Assembly: GCA_937923515.1 (NCBI GenBank) | Contig: CALDUF010000012.1 | Location: 1 to 64,000 of the forward strand | DNA: 64,000 bases | Origin: an uncultured Flavobacteriaceae bacterium | GTDB taxonomy: Bacteria > Bacteroidota > Bacteroidia > Flavobacteriales > Flavobacteriaceae | Direction of reading: 5' to 3' | Shown: positions 1 through 8,825 of the stretch, piece by piece | Layout: each line of letters opens with the position of its first letter | Position numbering within the stretch: position 1 is the stretch's first letter | The notes under the pieces: generated by a model | Database searches by the model: none | Told to the model about the DNA's origin: nothing | Seen by the model: the letters and a program-made list of their open reading frames with translations, nothing else | Translations under genes and position numbers: made by a program

Positions 1-132
1 AAAAGGAAAGCTTTCCATTGGTTACCTCCCGAAGCTTCGGGTTGGCAAACTACATCCCAGACACCTCTGGGACAACACAACATCTTTAAACTAAAAAAGC
101 CCTGTTTTATCAGAGCCTTTTTCGCAATTTTG

Positions 133-206
133 CGGTCTGGACGGGACTCGAACCCGCGACCCCCTGCGTGACAGGCAGATATTCTAACCAACTGAACTAC
201 CAGACC
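133..206 (-). tRNA. tRNA-Asp (GTC)
   Basis: Reverse complement GGTCTGGTAGTTCAGTTGGTTAGAATATCTGCCTGTCACGCAGGGGGTCGCGGGTTCGAACCCGTCCAGACCG: 7-bp acceptor stem GGTCTGG/CCAGACC, GTTCGAAC T-loop, GTC anticodon, G discriminator. Confidence 0.95.
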
Positions 207-346
207 GTTGCGTTATTGCGGTTGCAAATATACACGCCTTTTTTTATATCTCAAATGTTTTTTTAAGTTTTTTGAAATTATTTTTTGAAACAATTGAAAA
301 CCAGAGTGTGAGCAATATCACGCACTTCTAGAGCGGTTAAGTAAGC

Positions 347-1276
347 TTAACCAAACTTTTGGCGCTCCACCATATATGTAGTTAAAACCGAATTAAAGTC
401 GGCAGTAATATCTGCTTCAACATATTTAATTTTGTACAGCATACATTTTAGGCGTAAGGCTTCAAAATAGGCATTAACTGATGCTTTATAATCCGCTTTA
501 ATAGTATCTGCATACAAGTTGATATATTCGCCTGTTTCAACATCAATAAAACGTTTGGGCGTATTATCAAAATCAAACTGTAATTCTTTATTGCCATCGA
601 ATACATGAAATAATATAACCTCGTGCTTATTGTATTTTAAATGCCGAAGTGCCTCAAATAATTTTGAATCGTCTTCCGAAGTTTGAAACATATCGGTAAA
701 CAAAAATATCATAGACCGCTTGTGAATTTTTTCGGCAATTTCATGCAAATACTTATACGTTTCTGTTGTTTTATTCAATGGCTTAGATATGACCGCCTCA
801 CTTAAATGATTTAATAGCATTTGATGATGACGCTCGCTACCCTTTTCAGGCGCATAATAATCGTACGCATCACTATAAATACTTAAGCCTACAGCATCAC
901 GTTGTTTTTTTAAAATCTGCATTAACGCTGCCGCGGCTAATGCCGAAAAACTAACCTTATTTAAACTATTTATAGAAAACTGCTCTAGTTTAGGATAATG
1001 CATAGAACTGCTATTATCTAGTATAATGTGGCAACGTAAATTCGTTTCATCATCATAACGCTTTGTATAGAGCTTATCGGTTTTTGCATATAATTTCCAA
1101 TCTATATGGCGCGTACTTTCACCACGATTGTAAATTTTATGCTCTGCAAATTCTGCAGAAAACCCGTGAAACGGACTCTTATGCATACCAGCAATAAAAC
1201 CTTCAACCACCTGTTTTGCAAGTAATTCAAGATTTTTAAAGCCTCCTGCTTTGTTAAGTTCGTTTTGTAAGTTCAT
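347..1276 (-). CDS. DUF58 domain-containing protein (vWA-like fold)
   Basis: HGFSAEFAEHKIYNRGESTRHIDWKLYAKTDKLYTKRYDDE is typical of DUF58. Start moved to MNLQNELNKAGGF because the upstream ORF portion translates a palindromic repeat. Confidence 0.85.
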   Translation of the reverse strand: MNLQNELNKAGGFKNLELLAKQVVEGFIAGMHKSPFHGFSAEFAEHKIYNRGESTRHIDWKLYAKTDKLYTKRYDDETNLRCHIILDNSSSMHYPKLEQFSINSLNKVSFSALAAAALMQILKKQRDAVGLSIYSDAYDYYAPEKGSERHHQMLLNHLSEAVISKPLNKTTETYKYLHEIAEKIHKRSMIFLFTDMFQTSEDDSKLFEALRHLKYNKHEVILFHVFDGNKELQFDFDNTPKRFIDVETGEYINLYADTIKADYKASVNAYFEALRLKCMLYKIKYVEADITADFNSVLTTYMVERQKFG

Positions 1277-1422
1277 AGAAAAGCCCCATCTAACCTCCCC
1301 AAACGGGGAGGAAATACTCATGAGGTAAAAATTATACGTTAAATATTAATCAATTTAATTAAATTTAAACTTTCCTTTTTCTTGGAAAGAGTAAGAGTTC
1401 CCTCATCTGGGGGTTAGGAAGC

Positions 1423-1962
1423 CTATATCACTGCATCAACAATACCATACGCCACAGACTCCTCTGCACCCATCCAATGATCGCGATTAAAATCCTTCAT
1501 TACTTTATCAAAATCCTGCCCACAATTATCAGCTAAAATTTTAGCACTCAATTCTTTTGTTTTCAAAATCTCTTGTGCAGTAATTTCTATATCACTAGCT
1601 TGTCCGCGTGCACCACCACTGGGTTGGTGTATCATTACACGTGCGTGTGGTTGTATAAAACGTTTACCTTTAGCACCAACCGATAATAAAATTGAACCCA
1701 TAGAAGCAGCCAAACCTGTACAAATTGTAGACACATCACTATTAAGTGATTTTATACAATCGTACATTGCAAATCCCGACGTTACATACCCACCAGGACT
1801 ATTTATATATAACTGTATATCGGCAGTTTCCAAAGCATCTAAATACAATAATCTATCAATTACGTGTTTCGCAGATTTATCCTCAACCATTCCCCACAAA
1901 AATACTTTGCGTTGCTCTAACAATTTATTATCTATTGCGTCTTGCACTTTAATTTTACTCAT
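1423..1962 (-). CDS. clpP: ATP-dependent Clp protease proteolytic subunit paralog
   Basis: ClpP family: YINSPGG, GLAASMGS (catalytic Ser), MIHQPSGGARGQASDIEITAQEIL (catalytic His). Shorter N-terminus than the clpP at 58544. Confidence 0.9.
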   Translation of the reverse strand: MSKIKVQDAIDNKLLEQRKVFLWGMVEDKSAKHVIDRLLYLDALETADIQLYINSPGGYVTSGFAMYDCIKSLNSDVSTICTGLAASMGSILLSVGAKGKRFIQPHARVMIHQPSGGARGQASDIEITAQEILKTKELSAKILADNCGQDFDKVMKDFNRDHWMGAEESVAYGIVDAVI

Positions 1963-1996
1963 CTCAATATTTTATTTAATAAGCATCTAAAATAAA

Positions 1997-2024
1997 AAAA
2001 GGTTCACCATAAGGCAAACCTTTT
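1997..2024 (-). terminator. Rho-independent terminator downstream of trxA
   Basis: AAAAAGGTTCACC ataa GGCAAACCTTTT hairpin; T-run on the minus strand. Confidence 0.55.
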
Positions 2025-2045
2025 CAACTTTCTTTTCTTTTTCTA

Positions 2046-2363
2046 TTACAAAAGTGCGTCAATCGCCTCTGTATATGCATTTTTTGGTGCAACACCTACT
2101 TGTCTACCTACTACTTCACCGTTTTGAAACACTAAAACCGTTGGTATATTACGTACACCATACTTAGCAGCAAACTCTTGGTTAGCATCAACATCTACCT
2201 TACCAACCACGGCTTTACCTTCGTATTCGTCACTAATTTGTTCAATTACTGGACCAACCATTCTACAAGGTCCACACCATGCAGCCCAAAAATCAACCAA
2301 AACTGGCTTTTCACTCTTTAGTACTGTATCCTCAAAAGTCGCATCTGTTATTTCTAATGCCAT
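2046..2363 (-). CDS. trxA: thioredoxin
   Basis: 105 aa with the WCGPC active site and VDFWAAWCGPCRM. Confidence 0.97.
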   Translation of the reverse strand: MALEITDATFEDTVLKSEKPVLVDFWAAWCGPCRMVGPVIEQISDEYEGKAVVGKVDVDANQEFAAKYGVRNIPTVLVFQNGEVVGRQVGVAPKNAYTEAIDALL

Positions 2364-2496
2364 AATATATTTATTTAAAAAATTTTTAATTCATTTTAAT
2401 TACACAAACTTAGTCAAAAAAAAACCCAAAGCTTACAACTCAACAATTTGTTTTCCCTATAATGGCATCAATTGGTTTTATTTAAAATTTTAATTT

Positions 2497-2590
2497 GGGC
2501 GCAACCGCAAGGGTCGGGCTATCCGTTACAAGTCCTCGCACCTCCTTCGTCGGGCTGTGGGCTTTCCACTACTATCCCTTGCGCGGGTGT
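2497..2590 (-). repeat. Interspersed intergenic repeat, copy R1
   Basis: Minus strand CCCGCGCAAGGGATAGTAGTGG...AACGGATAGCCCGACCCTTGCGGTTGCGCCCAAA; ends match R2-R4; GCGCAA/TTGCGC terminal stem. Confidence 0.8.
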
Positions 2591-2640
2591 AGTGCAATAT
2601 CATAACATTACAGCTTTAATCTACTAAAATTTGTTATGTT

Positions 2641-2833
2641 ATTACGTTAAATATATGGCAAGTTGGACAGAAAATAAGCGATTACTTTCGGTTTAACCAC
2701 AAGCCAAATCTTTTGTATTTTATTTTAATATTCTCTTTTAATACCAAATCAAAAGATTTGGCGACTTTGCAAATAGACAACAATCCTTTGATTAAACACT
2801 AATCACCCATTTTGCTATATATAGTGTTGTAAT
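2641..2833. repeat. ~193-nt imperfect inverted repeat / attC-like hairpin
   Basis: Outer arms ATTACgttaaATATATGGCAA (2641) and TTGCTATATATAGTGTTGTAAT (2812); inner perfect 13-bp arms GCCAAATCTTTTG (2703-2715) / CAAAAGATTTGGC (2750-2762). Confidence 0.6.
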
Positions 2834-2838
2834 GCGTT

Positions 2839-3093
2839 TTACCCTATTCTGCCAGAATCTAGCATATCAAACTCTAAAACTTGAACACCGCTATTCTCTT
2901 TGTAAATAGCGAAACCTAATTCGTTAGCTTGAAAGATTGTTATTTGGTTAGAATCATATTCAAAGATTAAATTAATTTCTTTTGTTTTATAAATATAAGT
3001 TTCTCCTTTGTCAATCTCTAAATGAAAATGAATTGGCTCAATAATTATATTTTTAATGTTCTCCTCGTTATTTGTAAATGTCAACTGATTCAT
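2839..3093 (-). CDS. hypothetical protein (cassette ORF 2)
   Basis: 84-aa ORF. Its ATG overlaps the TAA of the restored upstream frame (TAATG), suggesting translational coupling. No family recognised. Confidence 0.55.
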   Translation of the reverse strand: MNQLTFTNNEENIKNIIIEPIHFHLEIDKGETYIYKTKEINLIFEYDSNQITIFQANELGFAIYKENSGVQVLEFDMLDSGRIG

Positions 3094-3540
3094 TATCTCA
3101 CTAGTTCAATTTTACATTCATCTCTTAGGCAAAACTCTCCGTTTAGTTTACTTAGAATCAAATCACCAAATGTCAAATCTTTTTTTACTTGTCCTGTCAT
3201 ATAAAATACTATCAATTTTATTATACGTATTATGAGAAATAAATTTTATAATCAGAGTATTAATTATTGATATAGGTAATTTTAAAAACCTTACTATTAA
3301 TGAAGTAAACCTTATGAAATCTACTTCGGAATCAAAATGTATATCATAATTAAATTTACTAAAATCGATGTTGTATTTATTTGAGAAATCCTCTAATAAG
3401 AATAAATTGTCATCACCCCAAATCCCTAAATCATCAACAATTTTAGTGTTTAAATTTTTAACTTTCATACTAGATTTGTATTCCAGAAATTTTTTAACCC
3501 CTAAATAAGCTTGCTTTATTTCAGTGTATTTAAATTTCAT
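3093..3540 (-). pseudogene. DUF1493-like small protein with an apparent frameshift (listed ORF 3163..3540)
   Basis: VDDLGIWGDDNLFLLEDFSNKYNIDFSKFNYDIHF resembles DUF1493. The C-terminal block KKDLTFGDLILSKLNGEF continues in another frame after an A7 run (plus strand 3180-3186). Confidence 0.5.
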
Positions 3541-3599
3541 ATTTGCTATTTTGATAATGCATTACAACAAGCGTTTAATTTCAACCCGTTACGCTACCC

Positions 3600-6500
3600 C
3601 TAATTCAACTTAAATCTTACATCGCGCGCCTCTAAGGCACTCAACAACTCTTGAGATACCTTAACCTTTTGCCTTCTACTAGGCATGGTCAACTTCATCT
3701 TCTCTTTGGTATCATACACCAAGAAATTCAAAGCTTGATTTCCAGGATGCATGTATAGCAAGTCTTTTAAGGCTATAATTTTTTGTTCGGTTAAATCTTT
3801 TATATCAACTTGTATTGATAATTTTTTAGCATACTGTTCCATCACATCATGTAACAATTGGAAACTATTAAACTGCAGTCTCGGGTCACTCTTTTTACCA
3901 GTATCTTTATTTGTCCAACCTTCTCGCACAAAGCTTTTTACAAACACAAAATTGTTTTGCAATAAAAAGTGCCTGTATTTTAAATATTCTTCACCAAAAA
4001 TTCTAAACTCAAAACTATCAGTATAATCTTCAATAGTAAACAACGCCCAACCTTTACCTTGTTTGCTTACACGATGTTGCACATCAGTAACCACACCCCC
4101 AAACACCAATTCCCGGTTTACATAAGGCTCTAAATTATTAAACATCCCAACCGTAGCATTACAAAAAGTCTTCATTTCGGTTTTAAAATCATCCAACGGA
4201 TGCCCAGAAATATAAACCCCAACAACTTCGCGCTCTTTACTCAAGGTTTTCATGGTGCCCCACTCTTCACATGGTGGCACTTCAGGTTCAGAAAATTGCA
4301 CGCTACTTTGCTCGCCAAACATATCTATTTGCGCAGAATTTTTATTCTCTTTATACTTTTGGGCAAACTTTATAGCCTTTTCTAAAAACGTTATTCCATC
4401 ACCATCATCATGAAAATACTGCGCACGATGTATATCGCCAAAACCATCAAAACCACCAGCATAGGCTAAATTTTCAAAAGCTTTTTTATTGGCGGCTCGT
4501 AAATCAATACGTTTTGCAAAATCGAAAATAGAACTGTAATGCCCATCTTCCTTTCGGTTATCTACAATCGTCATTACCGCACCGTGCCCCACACCCTTTA
4601 TGGCACCCATACCAAAACGCACCGCACCATCTTTATTTACAGAAAACTTATAGTAACTTTCATTTACATCTGGTCCTAAAACGTCCAACTTCATACGTTT
4701 ACATTCTTCCATAAAGAAAGTAACCTGCTTAATGTCATTCATATTGTTAGAGAGCACCGCAGCCATATATTCTGCAGGGTAATGTGCTTTTAAATAGGCG
4801 GTTTGGTAAGCTATCCACGCATAGCATGTAGAGTGCGATTTATTAAAGGCGTAACTTGCAAACGCTTCCCAATCTTTCCAAACTTTCTCTAAGACTTTAG
4901 CATCATGACCGTTTGCACTGGCTTGCTCGATGAATTTTGGTTTCATTTTATCCAAAACCGCGATTTGCTTTTTACCCATGGCCTTTCTAAGTACATCGGC
5001 TTCACCTTTGGTAAAATCTGCTAAACTCTGCGACAATAACATCACCTGCTCTTGGTACACCGTAATACCGTAAGTTTCCTTTAGGTATTCTTCCATGGCG
5101 GGCAAATCGTACTCGATTTCTTCATCGCCATGTTTTCTGCGTACAAAACTTGGAATATATTCCATTGGTCCTGGACGGTACAGGGCATTCATGGCAATTA
5201 AATCTTCAAAAACGGTAGGCTTCAAATCTCGAAGGTGTTTTTGCATCCCAGGCGATTCGTATTGAAACACACCCACCGTTTCGCCACGTTGAAACAAGGC
5301 GTAGGTTGATTCATCATCTAAAGGAAAGCTTTCTGGATCTAATTGAATATCATGCTTAGCTTTAACAATTTTAACGGTGTCTTTAATTAAAGTTAGCGTT
5401 TTTAAACCCAAGAAATCCATCTTCAATAATCCTGCATCTTCTACAACAGAGTTATCAAATTGTGTGACGTACAAATCAGAATCTTTTGCCACAGAAACAG
5501 GCACAAACTTGGTAATATCATCTGGTGTAATAATTACACCGCAGGCATGTATTCCAGTATTTCTAACTGAGCCTTCAAGCGTTCTGGCTAGGTTTACGGT
5601 TTCTGCCTGTAAATCGCTACCATCGGCAATATTTAAAAGTTCGTTTACTTTCTCTAAATCTTCTGCCCTAAATTTCTTTCCGAGTTCTTTTTCATCTAAA
5701 CCAAAAATCTTTCCTAGCTTAGACATGGTTGGGATTAACTTCGCAATCCTATCGGCATCAAACAAGGGTAAATCTAAAACACGCGCGGTATCACGAATAG
5801 AGGATTTTGCAGCCATCGTACCATAAGTGATGATTTGCGCCACTTGGTTAGATCCGTATTTTTCAATCACGTAATCCATCACACGACTTCTACCTTCATC
5901 ATCAAAATCAATATCAATATCGGGCATACTAATACGATCTGGATTTAAGAAACGCTCAAAAAGTAAATCGTACTTTAAAGGGTCAATATTTGTAATCCAC
6001 AAGCAATATGCCGCTACAGAACCTGCTGCGGAACCACGCCCAGGACCTACCGATACATCCATATTTCTGGCTTCGCGAATAAAATCTTCAACAATTAAAA
6101 AATATCCCGGATATCCTGTATTTTCAATAACGCTCAACTCAAAATCAAGGCGTTCTGTAACTTCTTCAGTAAGTGGTTCGCCATAACGCTTTTTAGCGCC
6201 TTCGTATACCAAATGTTTTAAGTATGCATTTTCTCCTCGTTTGCCACCATCAATTTCATCTTCTTTATGCTTAAACTCTTCAGGAATGTCAAAAGCAGGT
6301 AATAATACATCGCGCGCTAGCTGAAACGCCTCAACCTTATCAACCACTTCTTGAACATTTACAATGGCTTCGGGCACGTCGCGAAATAAAGCCTTCATAT
6401 CTTCTGAAGACTTAAAATAATACTCTTGGTTTGGTAATCCGTAGCGATACCCACGACCACGACCAATAGGTGTGGCTTGTTTTTCACCATCTTTTACACA

Positions 6501-7985
6501 CAATAAAATATCGTGCGCATTGGCATCTTCTTGGTTTCTATAATAGGTATTATTTGTTGCAACTAACTTTACATCGTGTTTTTTAGCAAGTTGTATCAAC
6601 GTAGGGTTTACTCTATTTTCATCCTCTTGATTATGGCGCATTAGCTCCACATACAAATCGTCTCCAAATTCATTTTTCCACCAAAGCAATGCTTCTTCAG
6701 CTTGGTTCTCACCAATATTCAACACTTTACTTGGTACTTCGCCATATAAGTTTCCTGTAAGCACAATGATGTCTTCTTTATACTGCTGAATCAATTTTTT
6801 ATCAATTCTTGGCAAATAGTAAAACCCATCTACAAAGGCATGCGACGATAATTTTGCCAAATTGTGATAGCCATTTTTGTTTTTTGCGAGCAATACAATT
6901 TGGTAGCCATTATCTTTTCTGGTTTTATCGGTATGATCTTCGCACACAAAAAACTCACAACCCACTATAGGTTTTATAAGTTTCGCATCTGTAGGTTCGC
7001 CACTTTCTTCGGCTGCTGCTATTTTTTCTTTAATGCTTTTATTTGCTTTATTTACAGCATTTACAAAGTGAAAGGCACCCATCATATTTGCATGATCGGT
7101 TAATGCTACAGCTGGCATATTGTGTTCTGCGGCAGCGGCTACAACATCTGATACACTCATGGTAGATTGTAATACCGAAAATTGCGAATGGTTGTGCAAA
7201 TGCACGAATTCTACATTTGCTAAATCGGATGCATTTTGATTGATATCTTGGGTAGAAATTCCAGCTTTTGCTTTTTCTAAACGGGCTCGAATTTTAGCAC
7301 TTTCTTTTTTGAGATTAATGTGCTTTAATCCGATAGTTTGAATGGTATCTGGATTCTCTTTTTTGAAGTTTTCAAAATAATCGGGCTGAACATCTAACTG
7401 TTCTTTCGTGTACTCTCCTAAACGCACCAACTCGAAAAAACAACGCGTTGTTGCCTCTACATCGGCAGTAGCATTATGCGCTTCAGAAAAAGGAACACTA
7501 AATAAAAATTCATGCAATTCTGTAAGTGTTGGTAATTTAAATTTACCATAACGCCCACCTGGAATTTGGCACAAACTTGCCGTATGTTCTGTACAGGTAT
7601 CTAAAACAGGAAGTTCTTGTAAAGGGTTTGCAACAGCGCCACGCACAAACTCCGCACCCATTATGTTTAAATCGAACTTTACATTTTGCCCAACAACAAA
7701 TTTGGTTTTACCTAAAGCTTCATTAAACTTATCTAAAACCTCAGCCAAGGGTATGCCTTGTTCTTCAGCTAATTCTGTAGAAATACCGTGAATTTTTTCG
7801 GCATCATACGGAATATTAAAGCCTTCTGGTTTTACCAAATAATCTTGACTCTCAATACAGTTACCCATATTGTCGTGAAGCTGCCACGCGATTTGAATAC
7901 ACCTTGGCCAGTTATCGGTATCTGTAATTGGTGCATCCCAGCGTTTTGGCAATCCTGTAGTTTCAGTATCAAAAATTAAGTACAT
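3600..7985 (-). CDS. dnaE: DNA polymerase III subunit alpha with N-terminal DnaQ-like exonuclease domain
   Basis: N-terminal YLIFDTETTGLP...HNATADVEAT (DEDDh exonuclease), PHP domain FVHLHNHSQFSVLQ, polymerase motifs MPDIDIDFDDEGR and YGTMAAKSSIRD. Start taken at MYLIFDTE. Confidence 0.95.
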   Translation of the reverse strand: MYLIFDTETTGLPKRWDAPITDTDNWPRCIQIAWQLHDNMGNCIESQDYLVKPEGFNIPYDAEKIHGISTELAEEQGIPLAEVLDKFNEALGKTKFVVGQNVKFDLNIMGAEFVRGAVANPLQELPVLDTCTEHTASLCQIPGGRYGKFKLPTLTELHEFLFSVPFSEAHNATADVEATTRCFFELVRLGEYTKEQLDVQPDYFENFKKENPDTIQTIGLKHINLKKESAKIRARLEKAKAGISTQDINQNASDLANVEFVHLHNHSQFSVLQSTMSVSDVVAAAAEHNMPAVALTDHANMMGAFHFVNAVNKANKSIKEKIAAAEESGEPTDAKLIKPIVGCEFFVCEDHTDKTRKDNGYQIVLLAKNKNGYHNLAKLSSHAFVDGFYYLPRIDKKLIQQYKEDIIVLTGNLYGEVPSKVLNIGENQAEEALLWWKNEFGDDLYVELMRHNQEDENRVNPTLIQLAKKHDVKLVATNNTYYRNQEDANAHDILLCVKDGEKQATPIGRGRGYRYGLPNQEYYFKSSEDMKALFRDVPEAIVNVQEVVDKVEAFQLARDVLLPAFDIPEEFKHKEDEIDGGKRGENAYLKHLVYEGAKKRYGEPLTEEVTERLDFELSVIENTGYPGYFLIVEDFIREARNMDVSVGPGRGSAAGSVAAYCLWITNIDPLKYDLLFERFLNPDRISMPDIDIDFDDEGRSRVMDYVIEKYGSNQVAQIITYGTMAAKSSIRDTARVLDLPLFDADRIAKLIPTMSKLGKIFGLDEKELGKKFRAEDLEKVNELLNIADGSDLQAETVNLARTLEGSVRNTGIHACGVIITPDDITKFVPVSVAKDSDLYVTQFDNSVVEDAGLLKMDFLGLKTLTLIKDTVKIVKAKHDIQLDPESFPLDDESTYALFQRGETVGVFQYESPGMQKHLRDLKPTVFEDLIAMNALYRPGPMEYIPSFVRRKHGDEEIEYDLPAMEEYLKETYGITVYQEQVMLLSQSLADFTKGEADVLRKAMGKKQIAVLDKMKPKFIEQASANGHDAKVLEKVWKDWEAFASYAFNKSHSTCYAWIAYQTAYLKAHYPAEYMAAVLSNNMNDIKQVTFFMEECKRMKLDVLGPDVNESYYKFSVNKDGAVRFGMGAIKGVGHGAVMTIVDNRKEDGHYSSIFDFAKRIDLRAANKKAFENLAYAGGFDGFGDIHRAQYFHDDGDGITFLEKAIKFAQKYKENKNSAQIDMFGEQSSVQFSEPEVPPCEEWGTMKTLSKEREVVGVYISGHPLDDFKTEMKTFCNATVGMFNNLEPYVNRELVFGGVVTDVQHRVSKQGKGWALFTIEDYTDSFEFRIFGEEYLKYRHFLLQNNFVFVKSFVREGWTNKDTGKKSDPRLQFNSFQLLHDVMEQYAKKLSIQVDIKDLTEQKIIALKDLLYMHPGNQALNFLVYDTKEKMKLTMPSRRQKVKVSQELLSALEARDVRFKLN

Positions 7986-8120
7986 AAGCGGCCCTTCTAT
8001 CCTTCCCAAAGGGAAGGAATTAAATAGTTTATAAATATAGGTTCGTCAAAAAAAAACGAAGTGTATAAAAATAGGTAGAATTTGCACTTTTTTAAAATGG
8101 AGTTATAAACAGTTATAAAC

Positions 8121-8148
8121 AAAAAAAATGAGACCCATAAGGTCTCAT
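8121..8148 (-). terminator. Rho-independent terminator of the DUF2383 gene
   Basis: ATGAGACC cataa GGTCTCAT with an A8 tract on the plus strand (T8 on the minus strand). Confidence 0.65.
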
Positions 8149-8175
8149 CTTTCACATAACCAAAATAACCAATGT

Positions 8176-8637
8176 CTATGACACTAACTCTTCATGTACT
8201 TTTTCGGTATTGATGGCCGATTGTATAGCGTTTCGATGTCTAAACAACATGGCATCAATTGTTGGCGGTAAAGTTTTATCCTTTAAAATAGCGTCGTACT
8301 CTTCTAAACTTGCTTTTTCGCCTCTAATGGCTTCTTCTAAAATGACTTCTTCATCATTTGATGAAAATAACGATTTTAAACTCATCCAATTTCTATGCAC
8401 CGTACCTTTAAAACTTCCAGAATCTTCTGGAATTTCTCCGTATTGTAAAATTTCTGTTCGCAACTCTTTAGCAAACTCGCTACGTTCAGTCGCTCTTCGC
8501 TTAAAGAATATTTTTAATGTAGCACTATCTACATTTTCGGAAGCATTCAAATACCCTTTTTCGGCATCATAGTTCTTTACCAATAATTCATTTAATTTGT
8601 TTGAAATTTCTTCTGTGTACTTCATTATCATTTTCAT
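8176..8637 (-). CDS. PA2169 family four-helix-bundle protein (DUF2383)
   Basis: YTEEISNKLNELLVKNYDAEKGYLNASENV...FFKRRATERSEFAKELRTEI is typical of the family. Confidence 0.8.
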   Translation of the reverse strand: MKMIMKYTEEISNKLNELLVKNYDAEKGYLNASENVDSATLKIFFKRRATERSEFAKELRTEILQYGEIPEDSGSFKGTVHRNWMSLKSLFSSNDEEVILEEAIRGEKASLEEYDAILKDKTLPPTIDAMLFRHRNAIQSAINTEKVHEELVS

Positions 8638-8825
8638 TTTTAAATTCCAATATCTTCTTTAAAGATGTGTATTGTATCACATCATACACCAACAATATAG
8701 GGTCAAACTCAAGTTTTGTCAAGTGTTTTAACAGGGTTTGTGATAGTATTAAGAGACATTAACATTTAAAACTTATATTTAAGATAATTTATCATAATTT
8801 AGTTTTTTCATATTTAACAGTTACC

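Noticed and set aside
347-1276. DUF58 as part of a MoxR/VWA chaperone operon
   Set aside because: No MoxR ATPase or VWA gene in the window; neighbours are tRNA-Asp and clpP.
2641-2833. Canonical integron attC
   Set aside because: The ends do not fit RYYYAAC/GTTRRRY and no integrase is visible; kept only as attC-like.
5377-5826. 149-aa plus-strand ORF in the track
   Set aside because: Lies antisense within dnaE, with no recognisable domain; typical shadow ORF. The same applies to 3751..4026, 4200..4385, 6864..7103 and 7788..7979.
8101-8120. Tandem 10-mer AGTTATAAAC x2
   Set aside because: Only two copies next to a terminator; too short to call significant.
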